Shown here one piece after another: positions 11,105 to 21,169 of a stretch of 64,000 nt of DNA (positions are counted from its first letter, which is position 1; each line of letters begins with the position of its first letter). Source of the DNA: Nageia nagi (lineage: Eukaryota; Pinophyta). The notes below the pieces were generated by a model. The model ran no database searches. It had not been told where the DNA came from and saw only the letters and a list, made by a program, of their open reading frames with translations. Location: the NCBI GenBank assembly GCA_050084985.1, contig JBITNC010000002.1, positions 25,730,001-25,794,000 of the forward strand, read 5' to 3'. Made by a program: the position numbers and the translations under genes.

Positions 11105-13258
11105 ATGCCACCTAGGAGAGGAGGCAGAGCACCCAGAGGTGCCTATACTCAAATGAGTAGGCAGATCGAGGATCTGCAAGCCCAAATAACGCGACTAACT
11201 GGTGCAATTGAGCGCATGGCAGAGAGAAATATGAATACCCATCCAGATCCAAGATTTGATGGTGAAAGTACAATTGATGAAGTTGGATCTGAGGTTCATA
11301 CGGATGCAGAACAAGAAGACCTAATGGGAGATGGTCAACGTTTTGAGAATCGGTTGATACGGGCTCTAGAAGGGCTTCAAAGAAATAGTGCCGGGATCAA
11401 AATTGAGATTCCTGAGTATGCTGGTGGATTAAAACCAGAGGAGTTGATCGATTGGATCAATAGCCTAGAAAAATATTTTGAATGGAGTAACCTTGCTGAA
11501 GAAAAGAAGGTAAAGCTTGCATGCACGAAGTTGAAGGGACATGCATTAATTTGGTGGGATCACCTACAGAATACACGGCAAAGGGATGGCAAGGATAAGA
11601 TCAGAGATTGGGCTAAAATGAAGAAGAAGCTAAAAGGGAAATTTGTACCTGTAGACTACTCCCAGACCTTATTTCGCCAATTCCAAAATTTGCGACAAAA
11701 GGAACGAAGCATTGAGGACTACACCAATGACTTTTATAAGCTTTCCATTCGAATAGAACCAAATGAAACAGAGGAGCAAAAGGCTGCAAGATATGTAAAT
11801 GGTCTGAACTTTGTTATTCAAGATGAAATTAACATGCATCGCACTCCTACTGTGGAGGATGCATATCAAATAGCCCTCAAGGCTGAGGAAAAATTGAGAA
11901 GGACCAATCGAGGAGGAAAGAAGGGATTCACACCTTCGAATCGGGGGCAAGAAGGATCTAATTTCTCCAAGGGAGAATCCTCCGTCCCCACTAAACAAGA
12001 AGAGGTAAACCAAAGTCAGAGAGGAAGAGGTAATGGAGGGGGTCGATCTACTACTAGCACACGGAAACCATTCATATGTTATAGATGTCATGAAGAAGGT
12101 CACAAGGCATCTGAATGTCCCACATATGATGCTGAAGAGAGGGGAAATGCTAGGGTTGCAATTGTTGAAGAAGCAGAAGAAGAGGAGGTTGAAACAGAAG
12201 TTTCTGCAGATATGGGTGAGAACCTGATGATAAGAAGAAACCTGATTGTTCCAAGGGAGGAGAACATGCAAGCTGAGGATAGAGGTAATTGTTGGTTACG
12301 TACCAATATATTTCGTACAAGATGCACAACAGGAGGAAAGGTATGTAACATGGTAATTGATGGTGGTAGTTGTGAAAACATGGTTTCTACTGTAATGGTT
12401 GATAAGTTGAAACTCAAATGTCAAAAGCACCCATGTCCATATCGTGTTTCATGGATCAAGAAGGGAAATGAGGTAACTATTGATAAGAGGTGTCTAGTAA
12501 ATTTTTCCATTGGGGGTACTTATAAAGATGAGGTATGGTGCGATGTAATTCCCATGGATGCATGTCATATATTATTGGGGAGACCATGGCAGTTTGACAG
12601 GCAGACTCAGCATGATGGAAGTAAGAACACTTACACATTTTGGAAAGAACACTTACCCCTTAAGGAAGAAGCCCAAGGACAAAGCCTTTTGACTGCAAAA
12701 AGATTTCTCACAGGAGCACGTGAAGTTGGTTGGTGTTATGCACTACCTGCACAAAAGGTAGAAACAAGGGAGGAGGTTCGGGCACAATTGCAAGAGAATA
12801 ATAGTAAGCATAAAGCAGTAGCAGATACACATAGGAGAGAAAAGATTTTTCAGGAGGGCGACTTAGTGATGGTCCGCCTTCGTAAGGAGAGGTTTCCCAA
12901 AGGCACCTATAATAAGTTGAAGCTACAGAAGATTGGTCCATGCAGAATTCTGGAGAAAAGGAACAACAATGCATATAAGGCTACAACTCCAATACAACGG
13001 GAGCGACAAGTTCCTAAGAAAAAGAAGGAGCGCATTACACAGATTCTTGATCAGACAGTGTTCAACACTCGACATGGGAACTATACCAAGTACCTGGTAC
13101 AATGGGAAGGGCTATCACCAGCAGATAATACATGGGTTTCAGAGGGGGCAGTAAAGAGGATTGCTAATGATAAACTTCAGGAATTCAACAGCAGAACTCG
13201 CAGGAGCAGAGTTCCTTTCAACCAGAGGAGAATGATGCATGCGTTGCCGGGGCCGTAA
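11105..13258 (+). CDS. Gag-protease-chromodomain fusion polyprotein (pol core deleted)
   Basis: This 717-codon ORF uses the first ATG (MPPRRGGRAPRG); the upstream 27 bases are open but contain only a GTG. Order of parts: a short coiled region (residues 16-45); a gag domain at about 100-215 (WINSLEKYF, WWDHLQ); a CCHC zinc knuckle CYRCHEEGHKASEC at 325-338; a retropepsin-like region with DGGS at 419-422 and CHILLGRPW; then, after a junction near 549-555, the integrase C-terminal segment EGDLVMVRLRKERFPKGTYN. A chromodomain at about 640-690 contains YLVQWEGLSPADNTWV. The stop lies inside the 3' LTR. Gag would build particles and the chromodomain would be expected to tether to marked chromatin. 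Cleavage by the protease-like part is uncertain because D-G-G replaces D-S/T-G, although such forms occur in chromoviruses. Confidence 0.93.
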   Translation: MPPRRGGRAPRGAYTQMSRQIEDLQAQITRLTGAIERMAERNMNTHPDPRFDGESTIDEVGSEVHTDAEQEDLMGDGQRFENRLIRALEGLQRNSAGIKIEIPEYAGGLKPEELIDWINSLEKYFEWSNLAEEKKVKLACTKLKGHALIWWDHLQNTRQRDGKDKIRDWAKMKKKLKGKFVPVDYSQTLFRQFQNLRQKERSIEDYTNDFYKLSIRIEPNETEEQKAARYVNGLNFVIQDEINMHRTPTVEDAYQIALKAEEKLRRTNRGGKKGFTPSNRGQEGSNFSKGESSVPTKQEEVNQSQRGRGNGGGRSTTSTRKPFICYRCHEEGHKASECPTYDAEERGNARVAIVEEAEEEEVETEVSADMGENLMIRRNLIVPREENMQAEDRGNCWLRTNIFRTRCTTGGKVCNMVIDGGSCENMVSTVMVDKLKLKCQKHPCPYRVSWIKKGNEVTIDKRCLVNFSIGGTYKDEVWCDVIPMDACHILLGRPWQFDRQTQHDGSKNTYTFWKEHLPLKEEAQGQSLLTAKRFLTGAREVGWCYALPAQKVETREEVRAQLQENNSKHKAVADTHRREKIFQEGDLVMVRLRKERFPKGTYNKLKLQKIGPCRILEKRNNNAYKATTPIQRERQVPKKKKERITQILDQTVFNTRHGNYTKYLVQWEGLSPADNTWVSEGAVKRIANDKLQEFNSRTRRSRVPFNQRRMMHALPGP
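13222..13232 (+). promoter_or_regulatory. Polypurine tract of gypsy element
   Basis: A purine-rich run (agaggagaa, with a leading cc) directly abuts the 3' LTR at 13233. It is also translated as part of the ORF (NQRRM), so coding sequence overlaps the plus-strand primer and the LTR start. Confidence 0.8.
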
Positions 13259-13718
13259 CTTTTGATCCGGAGGTCGTTTTGCTTCGAAATTTAAACTGTG
13301 GCTTCGTGACGAAATTCCAGTTATGGAGTTCACTAGAACTGCCATACCCAAAAAATGATATTTTTAAGGCCTGATTCATTCGTCTAAGGCCTGAAAAATA
13401 GGCTTTTTTAAGAGCACTCCTGATTTTAGGCTTTTTTTTGCATGTTGCGCTTTTAGTAACTCCTGTTTTCCTTCTAGTTAAGGGTGGATATTTTAGATAC
13501 TGCTTAATTAGTGTAAGAGGGATGCGCATGCAAATTTTGGGTGCAATCTGACTCATTTTGGTTTTTTGTTTTTTTTGTGGCTATTTAAAGGGCATTGTAT
13601 TCTCTTGGAGAGTATGTGGATTCAGGAATAAGAAGAGTATTTTTGGTCTGGATTTCTTCTGTATGTTCTGTGACTGGATTTCAATTTCTGTTTTCCTGTT
13701 ATAGCTGAATTCACATCA
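13233..13718 (+). repeat. 3' LTR of gypsy element (486 bp)
   Basis: It is near-identical to 10572-11059. Differences: one G lost in the ttatgg run, C to T in the T tract near 13438, CA to TG near 13542, one T lost in a T run near 13567, and A to G near 13670. The last 26 bases of the element ORF read into this LTR. Confidence 0.97.
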
Positions 13719-13723
13719 CAAAT
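13719..13723. repeat. Target site duplication, right copy (CAAAT)
   Basis: This is an exact repeat of 10567-10571 immediately after the CA end of the 3' LTR. Confidence 0.95.
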
Positions 13724-14600
13724 TGTGGTAATATTGAACCTTTTATTCAATATCACTTTGGTTAGTGTTTAGATGTACTACACTGTTACTCATGCTCCCA
13801 TTAACCTCTTGAAATTTGTAGTTAATGGATTTTTTCTCTACTAATTTGTAAGGTCATCAACATCATTTATGGTGGGATATCTCATTTTTGAGATGACATC
13901 TTTTTTTCTAGGAGTCACTTCATCTTTTTGGGGTGTGTTTCAATTGCTAAAGGATATATTATTAGACTAGTTTTTTTTTTATCTAGGTAGATATGCAATT
14001 TATTTTTTCATTTACATATCATATTTTTGGGTTCATTGTACTTGCACTAATTTATAAAGTGTCTTGAGGGGTTTGTCATGTTTTAATTACAACTTAGTAT
14101 ACCTTTGTTTAGTATTGCATCATGCATGTGTGCCTTATTTTTATACACTCTTTCTCTTGGTTTCTCATACTTTGAAGTTACTTTGCATTGTGTTGGATCT
14201 TGTCACAACGAGTTTTAGTGAGCTATCTTCTTTTTCAATAGTGTTCCTCAATTTGAAATTGACTTCCTTCATGGATCTTTGTTAATAGGTTCTGGTACGA
14301 TTTGGTGTGTCATTTACATAATTGATGAGCTCTTCAAAGAAAAGTTCATGTTAAGGGACTCTCTTTGTTGGTGTTGATCAATTAGTGTTGTTCATATCAC
14401 TCATGCAAATTCGTAGCTCTTTGATCCTAATTTTTTTATTGGAGGTTCTTCTATCTTCACTTGTACCTTTTTTTTAGCTTTGATCTCCTTACAAATTCTT
14501 TGTGCTTGATTCCTATTGTACATGAATACCTAATTAGGCCTTTTCAAGATGGGACTCATATCTATGGATGTGCCATTTTTTTTATCTCCTAGTATCTCTT
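13724..14600. other. Right interior of the non-coding LTR element
   Basis: T-rich non-coding sequence continues the interrupted host element. The 73-codon frame at 14064-14285 has no recognised motif and looks like chance in T-rich DNA. Confidence 0.6.
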
Positions 14601-14609
14601 AAAGGGGTG
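14601..14609 (+). promoter_or_regulatory. Polypurine tract of non-coding LTR element
   Basis: The run aaaggggtg directly precedes the TGTTAGAG start of the right LTR and supports the + orientation. Confidence 0.75.
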
Positions 14610-14833
14610 TGTTAGAGTATATTATATTTAGGCACAATATTTACTTAAGTTCACTAGGATATTAGGGATTATATTTTTATCATTTCCTTATTTTTCTTCT
14701 TCTTAATTTATTTAGGGCTCTAACAAAGTCAAATTCTTGTTATAAATCTCTGCATGTATTTTTTGTACCTTAGCTATTTAATCAAGGATTCTTCATTTGT
14801 AACATATCTTGAGTTTCATTCTAAACTTTTACA
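14610..14833 (+). repeat. 3' LTR of non-coding LTR element
   Basis: It aligns from end to end with 9102-9320, starting tgttagagtatatt and ending cttttaca. Several small indels and many substitutions separate the two copies, showing much greater age than the nested gypsy element. Confidence 0.85.
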
Positions 14834-14879
14834 TACACTACCATCTTACTTGGTTGTTTTTTATCCTTCATTGCATTAA

Positions 14880-15090
14880 GAATGAAATTCAATGTCAACA
14901 ATTTAAGGTGAGTTACAATCTTGAAAAAATAAGTTTGATTTCTTAGTTCTTATATTCCAAACTACAAGGCTGGGGTGAATCCCCATTTATAGGTTCTAGT
15001 CTTTTTTGTCTACTCATTTTTCCTTTAACTTGCATGCAACTCCAAGATGTCCTTGTAGAAAGAAGTATCTGGGACAAAGCCAATTCTCTA
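14880..15090 (-). pseudogene. Outlying piece of the PPR-related repeat
   Basis: The DNA at about 14970-15080 aligns with 6431-6525, sharing cccattt.aggttcta, tcatttttc.tttaact and gtagaaagaagtatct-like blocks. The aaataagtttgatt motif near 14925 recurs near 5690. The sequence lies on the far side of the LTR element from the main PPR cluster, suggesting that element landed within the PPR-derived region. Confidence 0.55.
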
Positions 15091-15099
15091 CATATATCA

Positions 15100-16879
15100 C
15101 TCAAATAAAAAATCCATGATTATATATATATAATTTTAAAATATTTTAAAGTGGTTATTAACTATTGCTAGAAAAAACATTTTATGGTAGTTCAAAATCA
15201 CTTCAAAACTTGCAACTATGGTGGTTTTGACCACATGCAAGGGTGTCTTTTAAGAATCATCAAAACATCTAAAAAGGGTAGTTGGAGATGACAATTTATA
15301 ACCATTATTTATTCCCTAGAACTTTTTATGATGCCCTTATATATGATGAGCTCATAAAATCATCGTGAAAGTCCTGTAAGGAAAGTTTGAAACCATAGTT
15401 AAAATTCAATTTTGGTATATTGTGGTAAAAAATTAAAGCGATAAATAATAAAATGATATAGAAATTATCATATTTGATATCTTTATTGCAAGATTAAATT
15501 ACTATGCGAAACAATATTCAAGAAATCAATAATAAAAAGTTAAAATTAATACCTAATCAAATTAGCATACATAGATTCTTAAATACATACCACTCCATGA
15601 ATTCTTAACCTTTATTTTAGTTATATTTAAATAATTATAATTATTAATTAATATAACTAATTATATATTTATTCACTTTTTTTTTATATTAGTCAAAGAA
15701 GTTTTAAGGATTCTCAAACTTTTACAGAATAGACTAGATGTAAGTTGGATGTTTTAAACATCAACTTGTTTAAAACCATCCTAGCAAAAAAAATACCCTT
15801 TAAGAGTTTGTAATATTATCATCTAAAAATATAATAACGCAAATAAGAAATACCAGTATTAAGTTACATATACATTTAAATCTTCTACCCTTACACACTT
15901 AAGACCACCAAAACAACAAAGCTCATTTCTTCAAGTTCCTAGGCATTGAGAGATACAACACTTGGACATCTCCAACAACCTATGTTGAATTTTAGATATA
16001 TTATTTTTCACACACCATATCTAAAAGAAAATACTCTTGACCATTTAAAGGCCATCAATAATCAATTCACAATTTTAAATAAATATCATCCTTTTCCAAC
16101 CCATACATAAATGGAAGGAAGAAGGATTTCAAAAGAGAAAACCCTAGATTTTAACCAAGGGCTTAAGTATTCAATGAGCTCCTTTCTCACCCTTATGCTA
16201 TGAGCATAATAAGACTTAAAAATAGTGAAAACTAAAGCCTCCCATACATCATAATGAGAGAAAATATAGCAATGAGGTCAAGCCCCTACCCTCCAACACA
16301 TCATAGGCATGTTGGATGCCAAATATTCTTTTTCTCGCACTCCAAAAATAATCTCTAAGAACCCATTACTCTCACCCTCTAGCTTACCCATTAATATCAC
16401 CCCTCCAAAATGTGTTGTTACAAAAAACTAGTGGTATTTAGACCTTCAAAGCATCATGAGAAAATGACCCTACCCCAAAAAGATTTGTATCATTCACCAC
16501 TTCTTTGAATGATAACACCCTTTGAGCCTTATTTCTCCCTTTTATTCATTTTTTTGGGGACTCCTTCGATTGATTCATCTTTGTTTGATCTCCTTACAAC
16601 CCAATGAGACAAAGATCGATCCCTATATGCATTTAGATTTACAACCAAAGTCACCATGTCTCATGGCTTAAAAAAATCCATTAACCATAACTCAATGTCA
16701 TCTTCCTCCAAACAATTACAAACCCTTAAGGTTTCATCTCGTTGAGGGGTTGACATGCTCTTGTACAGGTGACCCCCTAGAATTGAAATTTTATATTCAT
16801 ACACCATTATTCATAGTGTTACTATTATTTATTAAATTAATAAATATATAACTATTATATATAGATAATATAATTGTAT
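15100..16879. other. Non-coding stretch, no recognisable feature
   Basis: AT-rich sequence with a short TA run near 15121. I searched both strands for RT, integrase, RNase H, PPR and common plant domains and saw none. It may be very old transposon sequence. Confidence 0.5.
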
Positions 16880-17040
16880 TTCACCCTAGTTGAGTTGGTC
16901 ATGTGTTGACCTTGTTGCAACATGTATCTCATGTTCGATTCCCACTACGAAACATACATGCTATGTAATAGTCTACTATAATTATCCGTACCGTAGATCA
17001 GTTGGTCTCGTTAATATACTTTACCTAGCTTACAATACTT
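16880..17040 (+). repeat. tRNA-related SINE-like repeat, copy 1
   Basis: The sequence tagttgagttgg at 16887-16898 matches the RNA polymerase III A box (TRGYNNARYNGG) at all but one relaxed position. About 34 bp later gttcgattccc at 16933-16943 matches the B box. This spacing and order are those of a tRNA, followed by an unrelated body, as in tRNA-derived SINEs. A diverged copy of the whole unit occurs at 19083-19250. I see no clear 3' tail or target duplication. Confidence 0.68.
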
Positions 17041-19082
17041 TAAATATTTTTTTAATTTTAAAATAAATACACGTTCCTAATTTGTATAACAAAATTTTAG
17101 TAATACTAAATTATGGATTTTATATAACAATTTTAAATACCCTTAAATTATGTTAAATGTAATTATTTACTTGTTGAAAGTTCCACACATAAGTAAGTTT
17201 GTTGTAAGTTGCAAGAAGTGTTTTATATATATTTATTGATGATGCAACAGTTTATTTTGTTACAACAACTCTATAGTTTCTGGTAGGATACTAAAAAATA
17301 ATCAAAATAGAGCTATTCTTAAATGCTTCAAAGAATACAACTATAAAATAATCGATCTAGTTTCAGGGATTAAATTTGGATGGTTTAACTGATGATCATA
17401 TCCATGTCCATCCATTTTGTAAGACATAATGGGTTCAAAATGAGAAATCTGTAGATTTACAGTAATAAACATAATCAGTGAGGTTGTTTGATACTGTTAG
17501 CACAATGACTCCTCGAATTGATGTTGTTCCTTTGTTTTCACAACATATGGCGTACTGTTCAAGCTCCAAATCCATTACTTTTATATTTTGAACTGTTTAA
17601 AGTACTCCTCAAATATGTAAAACCAAAGCAAATTAACATGGTGTGATGTTTTGAAGTATGGGGATAGATTCTCAAATCCCTTTTTTACCGTTTGATAGGG
17701 GAGCATTTTGAGAATTGTCAGATTGTTGTCCTTGAGAAGAAATTGAGAGGTTTTTTAGCAATGAATTGGAAGATATATCTTAGATAAATATACGTAAAAT
17801 CCTACTACTTTCTCAACTAACTTCAACATAGAAATTGCACCTTTCTAGATTATTATTTGAAACTTTAATGCTTTTTTAGCCTGATTATAATGGTAGGTAT
17901 AGGTGCTTCATTGGAAAGTAAAATCAAGAAAATCGTTCCGCGTCAAATCATAACTCACGGGAAGCACTTGTGAATGCTTAGTTTTGTACTTGGTATCTAA
18001 CGAATAGGATAAGATTATTTTTTACAGGTTGGTTTGCACTCTCTAGATTATTTTACTATATTACGAGAAAGTGATGGTTGCTTTTTGTAATGACTACCTG
18101 CTAACTATCCTTTGATTGGCAGATCAATGTCTCGTTCGGTAGGATTTTGTCCGTAGACCATCTTGGGAACATCTGAATGCTGAAATTATTAACAATTAGC
18201 AGCACCGTTTTTTTTTAAAATTAATTACAGGTATGTGAACATTTCTGTCAACTTCGATGCCTCAGATTAAGTGCAATTTATGGTCTAGTTAGATCTGTAG
18301 TCAGTTAAATTCTGACCGAAGGAATTCCATAGATATCAACCTATTTTGATCTAGCTTTTCAGTACAGTGGGTACACGTTACCTTCGATTATTGCCAACCC
18401 TAATTATTTTAAGGTTTTGCTCACTTAAATAAACCATGGAGTCTTCATTTCTGGCCACATGTATTGAATTGATTTAAAGACATATAACATCACCTCACCT
18501 GCTTCTCAGATCTTTGGCACATTTGAAAACACAATAATAATTACCTTAGTTATATAATATGAAGTATACAATGTTTATTTTATCTTAACTAAATCATGGA
18601 ATTAGATTCTTACATTCTGTAATAGCATTGCTCCAATTGCATGCATGCACAAGGACAGTCATGGTCTCCGACAGGGCCACATATCTAATTGTTTGTTTGT
18701 TCTATCATCTTTTGGTCGATTTGTATGAATACGCGTGTTTTTGCTTCCAAAGCTCCAATGATAAGCCTAATTCCAGGCAATACGAAAGATACCAGTCTTA
18801 ACAAATCAAAACGACACACTGAGGTACATCATAATGTGTGCATGCTTTTTCCAAAAAAATGGAACCCATATCAATAAATGACACGAGGAGGTCTAGGGAT
18901 GAAGGCCTCTCTAGTCTGCTAGAAGAGGGACAGGTTCGAAAAATCTAATCCACTAGGCAAGACATTCTGAGCTAGTCCATACTGAAACTCAAAATCAAAT
19001 CTGAATTGGATTTAATTTAAATTTTGTTTGGATATTACCAAGTGAAGACTTTGATACGTGGAAGTGTTTAGTTTTATTTTTA
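17041..19082. other. Non-coding region between SINE-like copies
   Basis: No coding motif was found. The 62-codon frame at 18689-18877 is unsupported. The sequence is less simple and less AT-biased than the neighbouring repeats and may include the ancestral upstream region of the gene relic at 19358. Confidence 0.45.
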
Positions 19083-19250
19083 TTGTTGATTGAGTTAGTT
19101 ATGTGTTGATCTTGTTTGTGACACGTATTCTATGTTAGATTTTCATTATGAGACATACATATTGTGTAATTACTTACTATAATTATTCATCTCATAAATT
19201 AATTGATCTCCAATAATTGTTAATATAATTTACCTTTACCTTTTTCTCCA
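19083..19250 (+). repeat. tRNA-related SINE-like repeat, copy 2
   Basis: It aligns with 16880-17040 throughout, with shared blocks such as atgtgttga, gacatacat, tgtaat and actataattat. The A box is partly kept (tgattgagttag) while the B box has decayed (gttagatttt). It ends about 100 bp before the start of the gene relic at 19358. Confidence 0.62.
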
Positions 19251-19357
19251 TTATTATTTTCCGTCTTTATCTTTTATAAGTAAAGGAGAATCATCATCAT
19301 TTGTGTTTTGCATTGGTGGTGAAAAGGGGAAGGAAAAGAGAGGCAAGTAAAGTGGTA

Positions 19358-20191
19358 ATGATGGATGAAGACAATTACTCTTGTGCTCTTACGTCTCGTA
19401 CTCAGCAGATTAAGTCTAAATATAGGCCTATTGCTCCCAAACCTTCTTTTATGTCTACAAACCATTCTGATTTTAATTTCAATTTTAGTTCTGGTCGTGT
19501 TGTGGATTCTCATTCCAGACTGACCACCCTTGGGAGAAAAAAAACCAAAGACGGTTGCTCCAATAAATCTGATAAAAAGGTATCCTTTTGCTCCGATAGT
19601 TGTTCACACAGACATCAAAAGAGAGCAAGAGTCTCTCACAATCCCAGTATCTTGGCCTTTGAGAGAAGCCGGATTGTTTGTAATGGTGTTCGAGGCATGA
19701 TAGGTGAAGTGCCTAATGTTGTACTTCCCTTTTGTGGGCTTTCAGCTTCTGAAGAGAAGCTGATTGTCAACAAGGATCCTGGGTTTATCGAGAAAGCAGC
19801 AGCTTATGCTTTGAGGGTGGACGAATTTGGACGGTTCAACGTGAAAGGGTTGATGAATTCAAATTGGGAGGAACGTGTAGAGAAAATGGCACGATAGATG
19901 CCAAAGGTCTCCACAAAATATTTTGTACTTGGAAATGTCGGTGAAAATATTAATGATACTGAGAGGCAGAAAGAATAGGAAAGCAATCTTGTGACTCTTT
20001 CACTGCTTCCACAAGTACCACCATTGAAAGATTCTGAGTCTGCTGCTTGTACTGTAAAAGATGGTAAGAATGAACAGAATGTGATGAAGGGCATTCTACA
20101 ATGCGATGGGGAAGCATCACAGTTCAGACTTTTTGACAGGGATTTCAGTAAAGAGGAAGTGGGAACCCTTTTGTCTGTAAGTGAGATTTGA
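19358..20191 (+). pseudogene. Broken copy of an unrecognised plant gene (paralogue of 50854-51726)
   Basis: From the ATG at 19358 a single frame runs to 20191 but is interrupted by TAG at 19895-19897 and TAG at 19976-19978. Without them it would encode about 275 residues. It shares with the ORF at 50854 an N-terminal KYRPIAPKPS (QYKPIAPKPS there), a middle KLIVNKDPGF (KLNVVKDLGF), a VTLSLLPQ...LKDS block and a C-terminal FDRDFSKEEV. The Ser, Lys and Arg content is high and no transmembrane segment is visible. CTGTAAGTGAG near 20174 resembles a splice donor, so a last exon could once have followed. I do not recognise the family and propose no function. Confidence 0.7.
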
Positions 20192-20919
20192 TTTGCATTG
20201 TTTTTAGATGAGGGCATTTGGTGGGTAGATAGTGATATTTATATCAATGTAAATGTTGGGATGTATAAGGTATGATTATGATGAAACAGATTTAAATTTG
20301 CTTGAGCTCTAACCTGGTGATTGTTTAATGTATATAATTCACAATGCCACATTTACTGAAGTTCCATGGGTATAGGAGTTATATGCATCACTCACGGAAC
20401 ACATTCCTTATTTCTACAATAGAAGTGTAGTAATTATAATCAATGAAACGGACTCAGATTAAAAAGCAATGTCTCTGTTAAACACATATAACCTGTAGAA
20501 TACACCATTATGATCATCAGCTCAATTTGCAGAGTATATGAAGGATATCTAATCAATGTTACACATTCCTATATTGTTGATCTAAATATTTATATGTTTG
20601 AAATGTAATTTGTACAGATATTGAACTCTGAATTGTTATTTTGTATTCTCATTCTATATGTAAAATTTAATTTTGAAGTATAAAATATAAATTAATATTA
20701 AAAGTTAAAAATATGAAGTGAGGGAAATATGCGAGGAGTGAGCAGAGTCGAGAAAGAGCATGTGTTATAAGGTTTTTAGATTTTTCATATAGCAGTTTCT
20801 TGAAGATTGTGCTGGATTTTTTTGAGCTTTTATTATTGTTTCTTTTGTCATTTAATCCATTCTAAGTGCATTAGATTTCTTTTATAATGGTGTCAAGTCA
20901 ACTTTTAACCCTTTTTTTT
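20192..20919. other. Non-coding gap after gene relic
   Basis: No downstream exon of the 19358 relic could be identified. The sequence is AT-rich. From about 20720 onward it may include the 5' untranslated region of the LINE relic. Confidence 0.45.
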
Positions 20920-21169
20920 CATGGAGTTGTTGGATCTAAAAATGGCATCAATTGAGAACAAGCATCTTCGAAAGTTCATATCTAAAGTGTATCACAAGGT
21001 AATCCCTCTCCTAATATTGTTATTCTTTTGAATGAATTCAATCAAGCTTATGTATGGCTTTAAAACCATACTTTAATAAGGCATTTCTTGGGTCATATTC
21101 CTACCAACTTTATCCTTAAGAACTAGATTGAGCAATACTGGCAACTTTGTGGTACATAATTTGATCATA

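Larger units (their letters stand above)
10572..13718 (+). mobile_element. Young non-autonomous Ty3/gypsy element encoding gag-protease-chromodomain only
   Basis: This 3147-bp element is structurally complete, with a 5-bp target duplication CAAAT, TG...CA LTRs of 488 and 486 bp, an initiator tRNA-Met primer binding site and a polypurine tract. One open frame spans almost the whole interior. Gag, zinc knuckle and protease-like region are followed directly by the integrase C-terminus and a chromodomain; reverse transcriptase, RNase H and the integrase core are missing. The LTRs differ by four substitutions and two single-base indels, so insertion is recent relative to everything around it. The chromodomain places the parent among the chromoviruses. 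Confidence 0.96.
9102..14833 (+). mobile_element. LTR retrotransposon without coding capacity, split by a nested gypsy element
   Basis: Two related LTRs (9102-9320 and 14610-14833) bound the element. A primer-binding-site-like sequence follows the left one and a purine tract precedes the right one, which sets + orientation. Excluding the nested insertion at 10572-13718, the element is about 2.6 kb. Its interior shows no gag or pol motif in any frame, so it is either a short non-autonomous element of the LARD/TRIM kind or an internally deleted one. The LTRs differ by roughly 15-20 percent, so it is old. I could not find a matching target duplication. Confidence 0.8.

Noticed and set aside
11669-12271. 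200-codon minus-strand open frame opposite the gypsy gag
   Set aside because: It lies wholly antisense to a well-supported gag/zinc-knuckle coding frame and has no recognisable domain; it is a shadow of the sense codon use.
9097-14838. Target site duplication for the non-coding LTR element
   Set aside because: The flanking pentamers (cacat and tacac) do not match; either decayed or the element recombined.
16887-16943. Functional tRNA gene
   Set aside because: The polymerase III boxes are present, but stem pairing is poor and a diverged copy with the same non-tRNA body exists at 19083.
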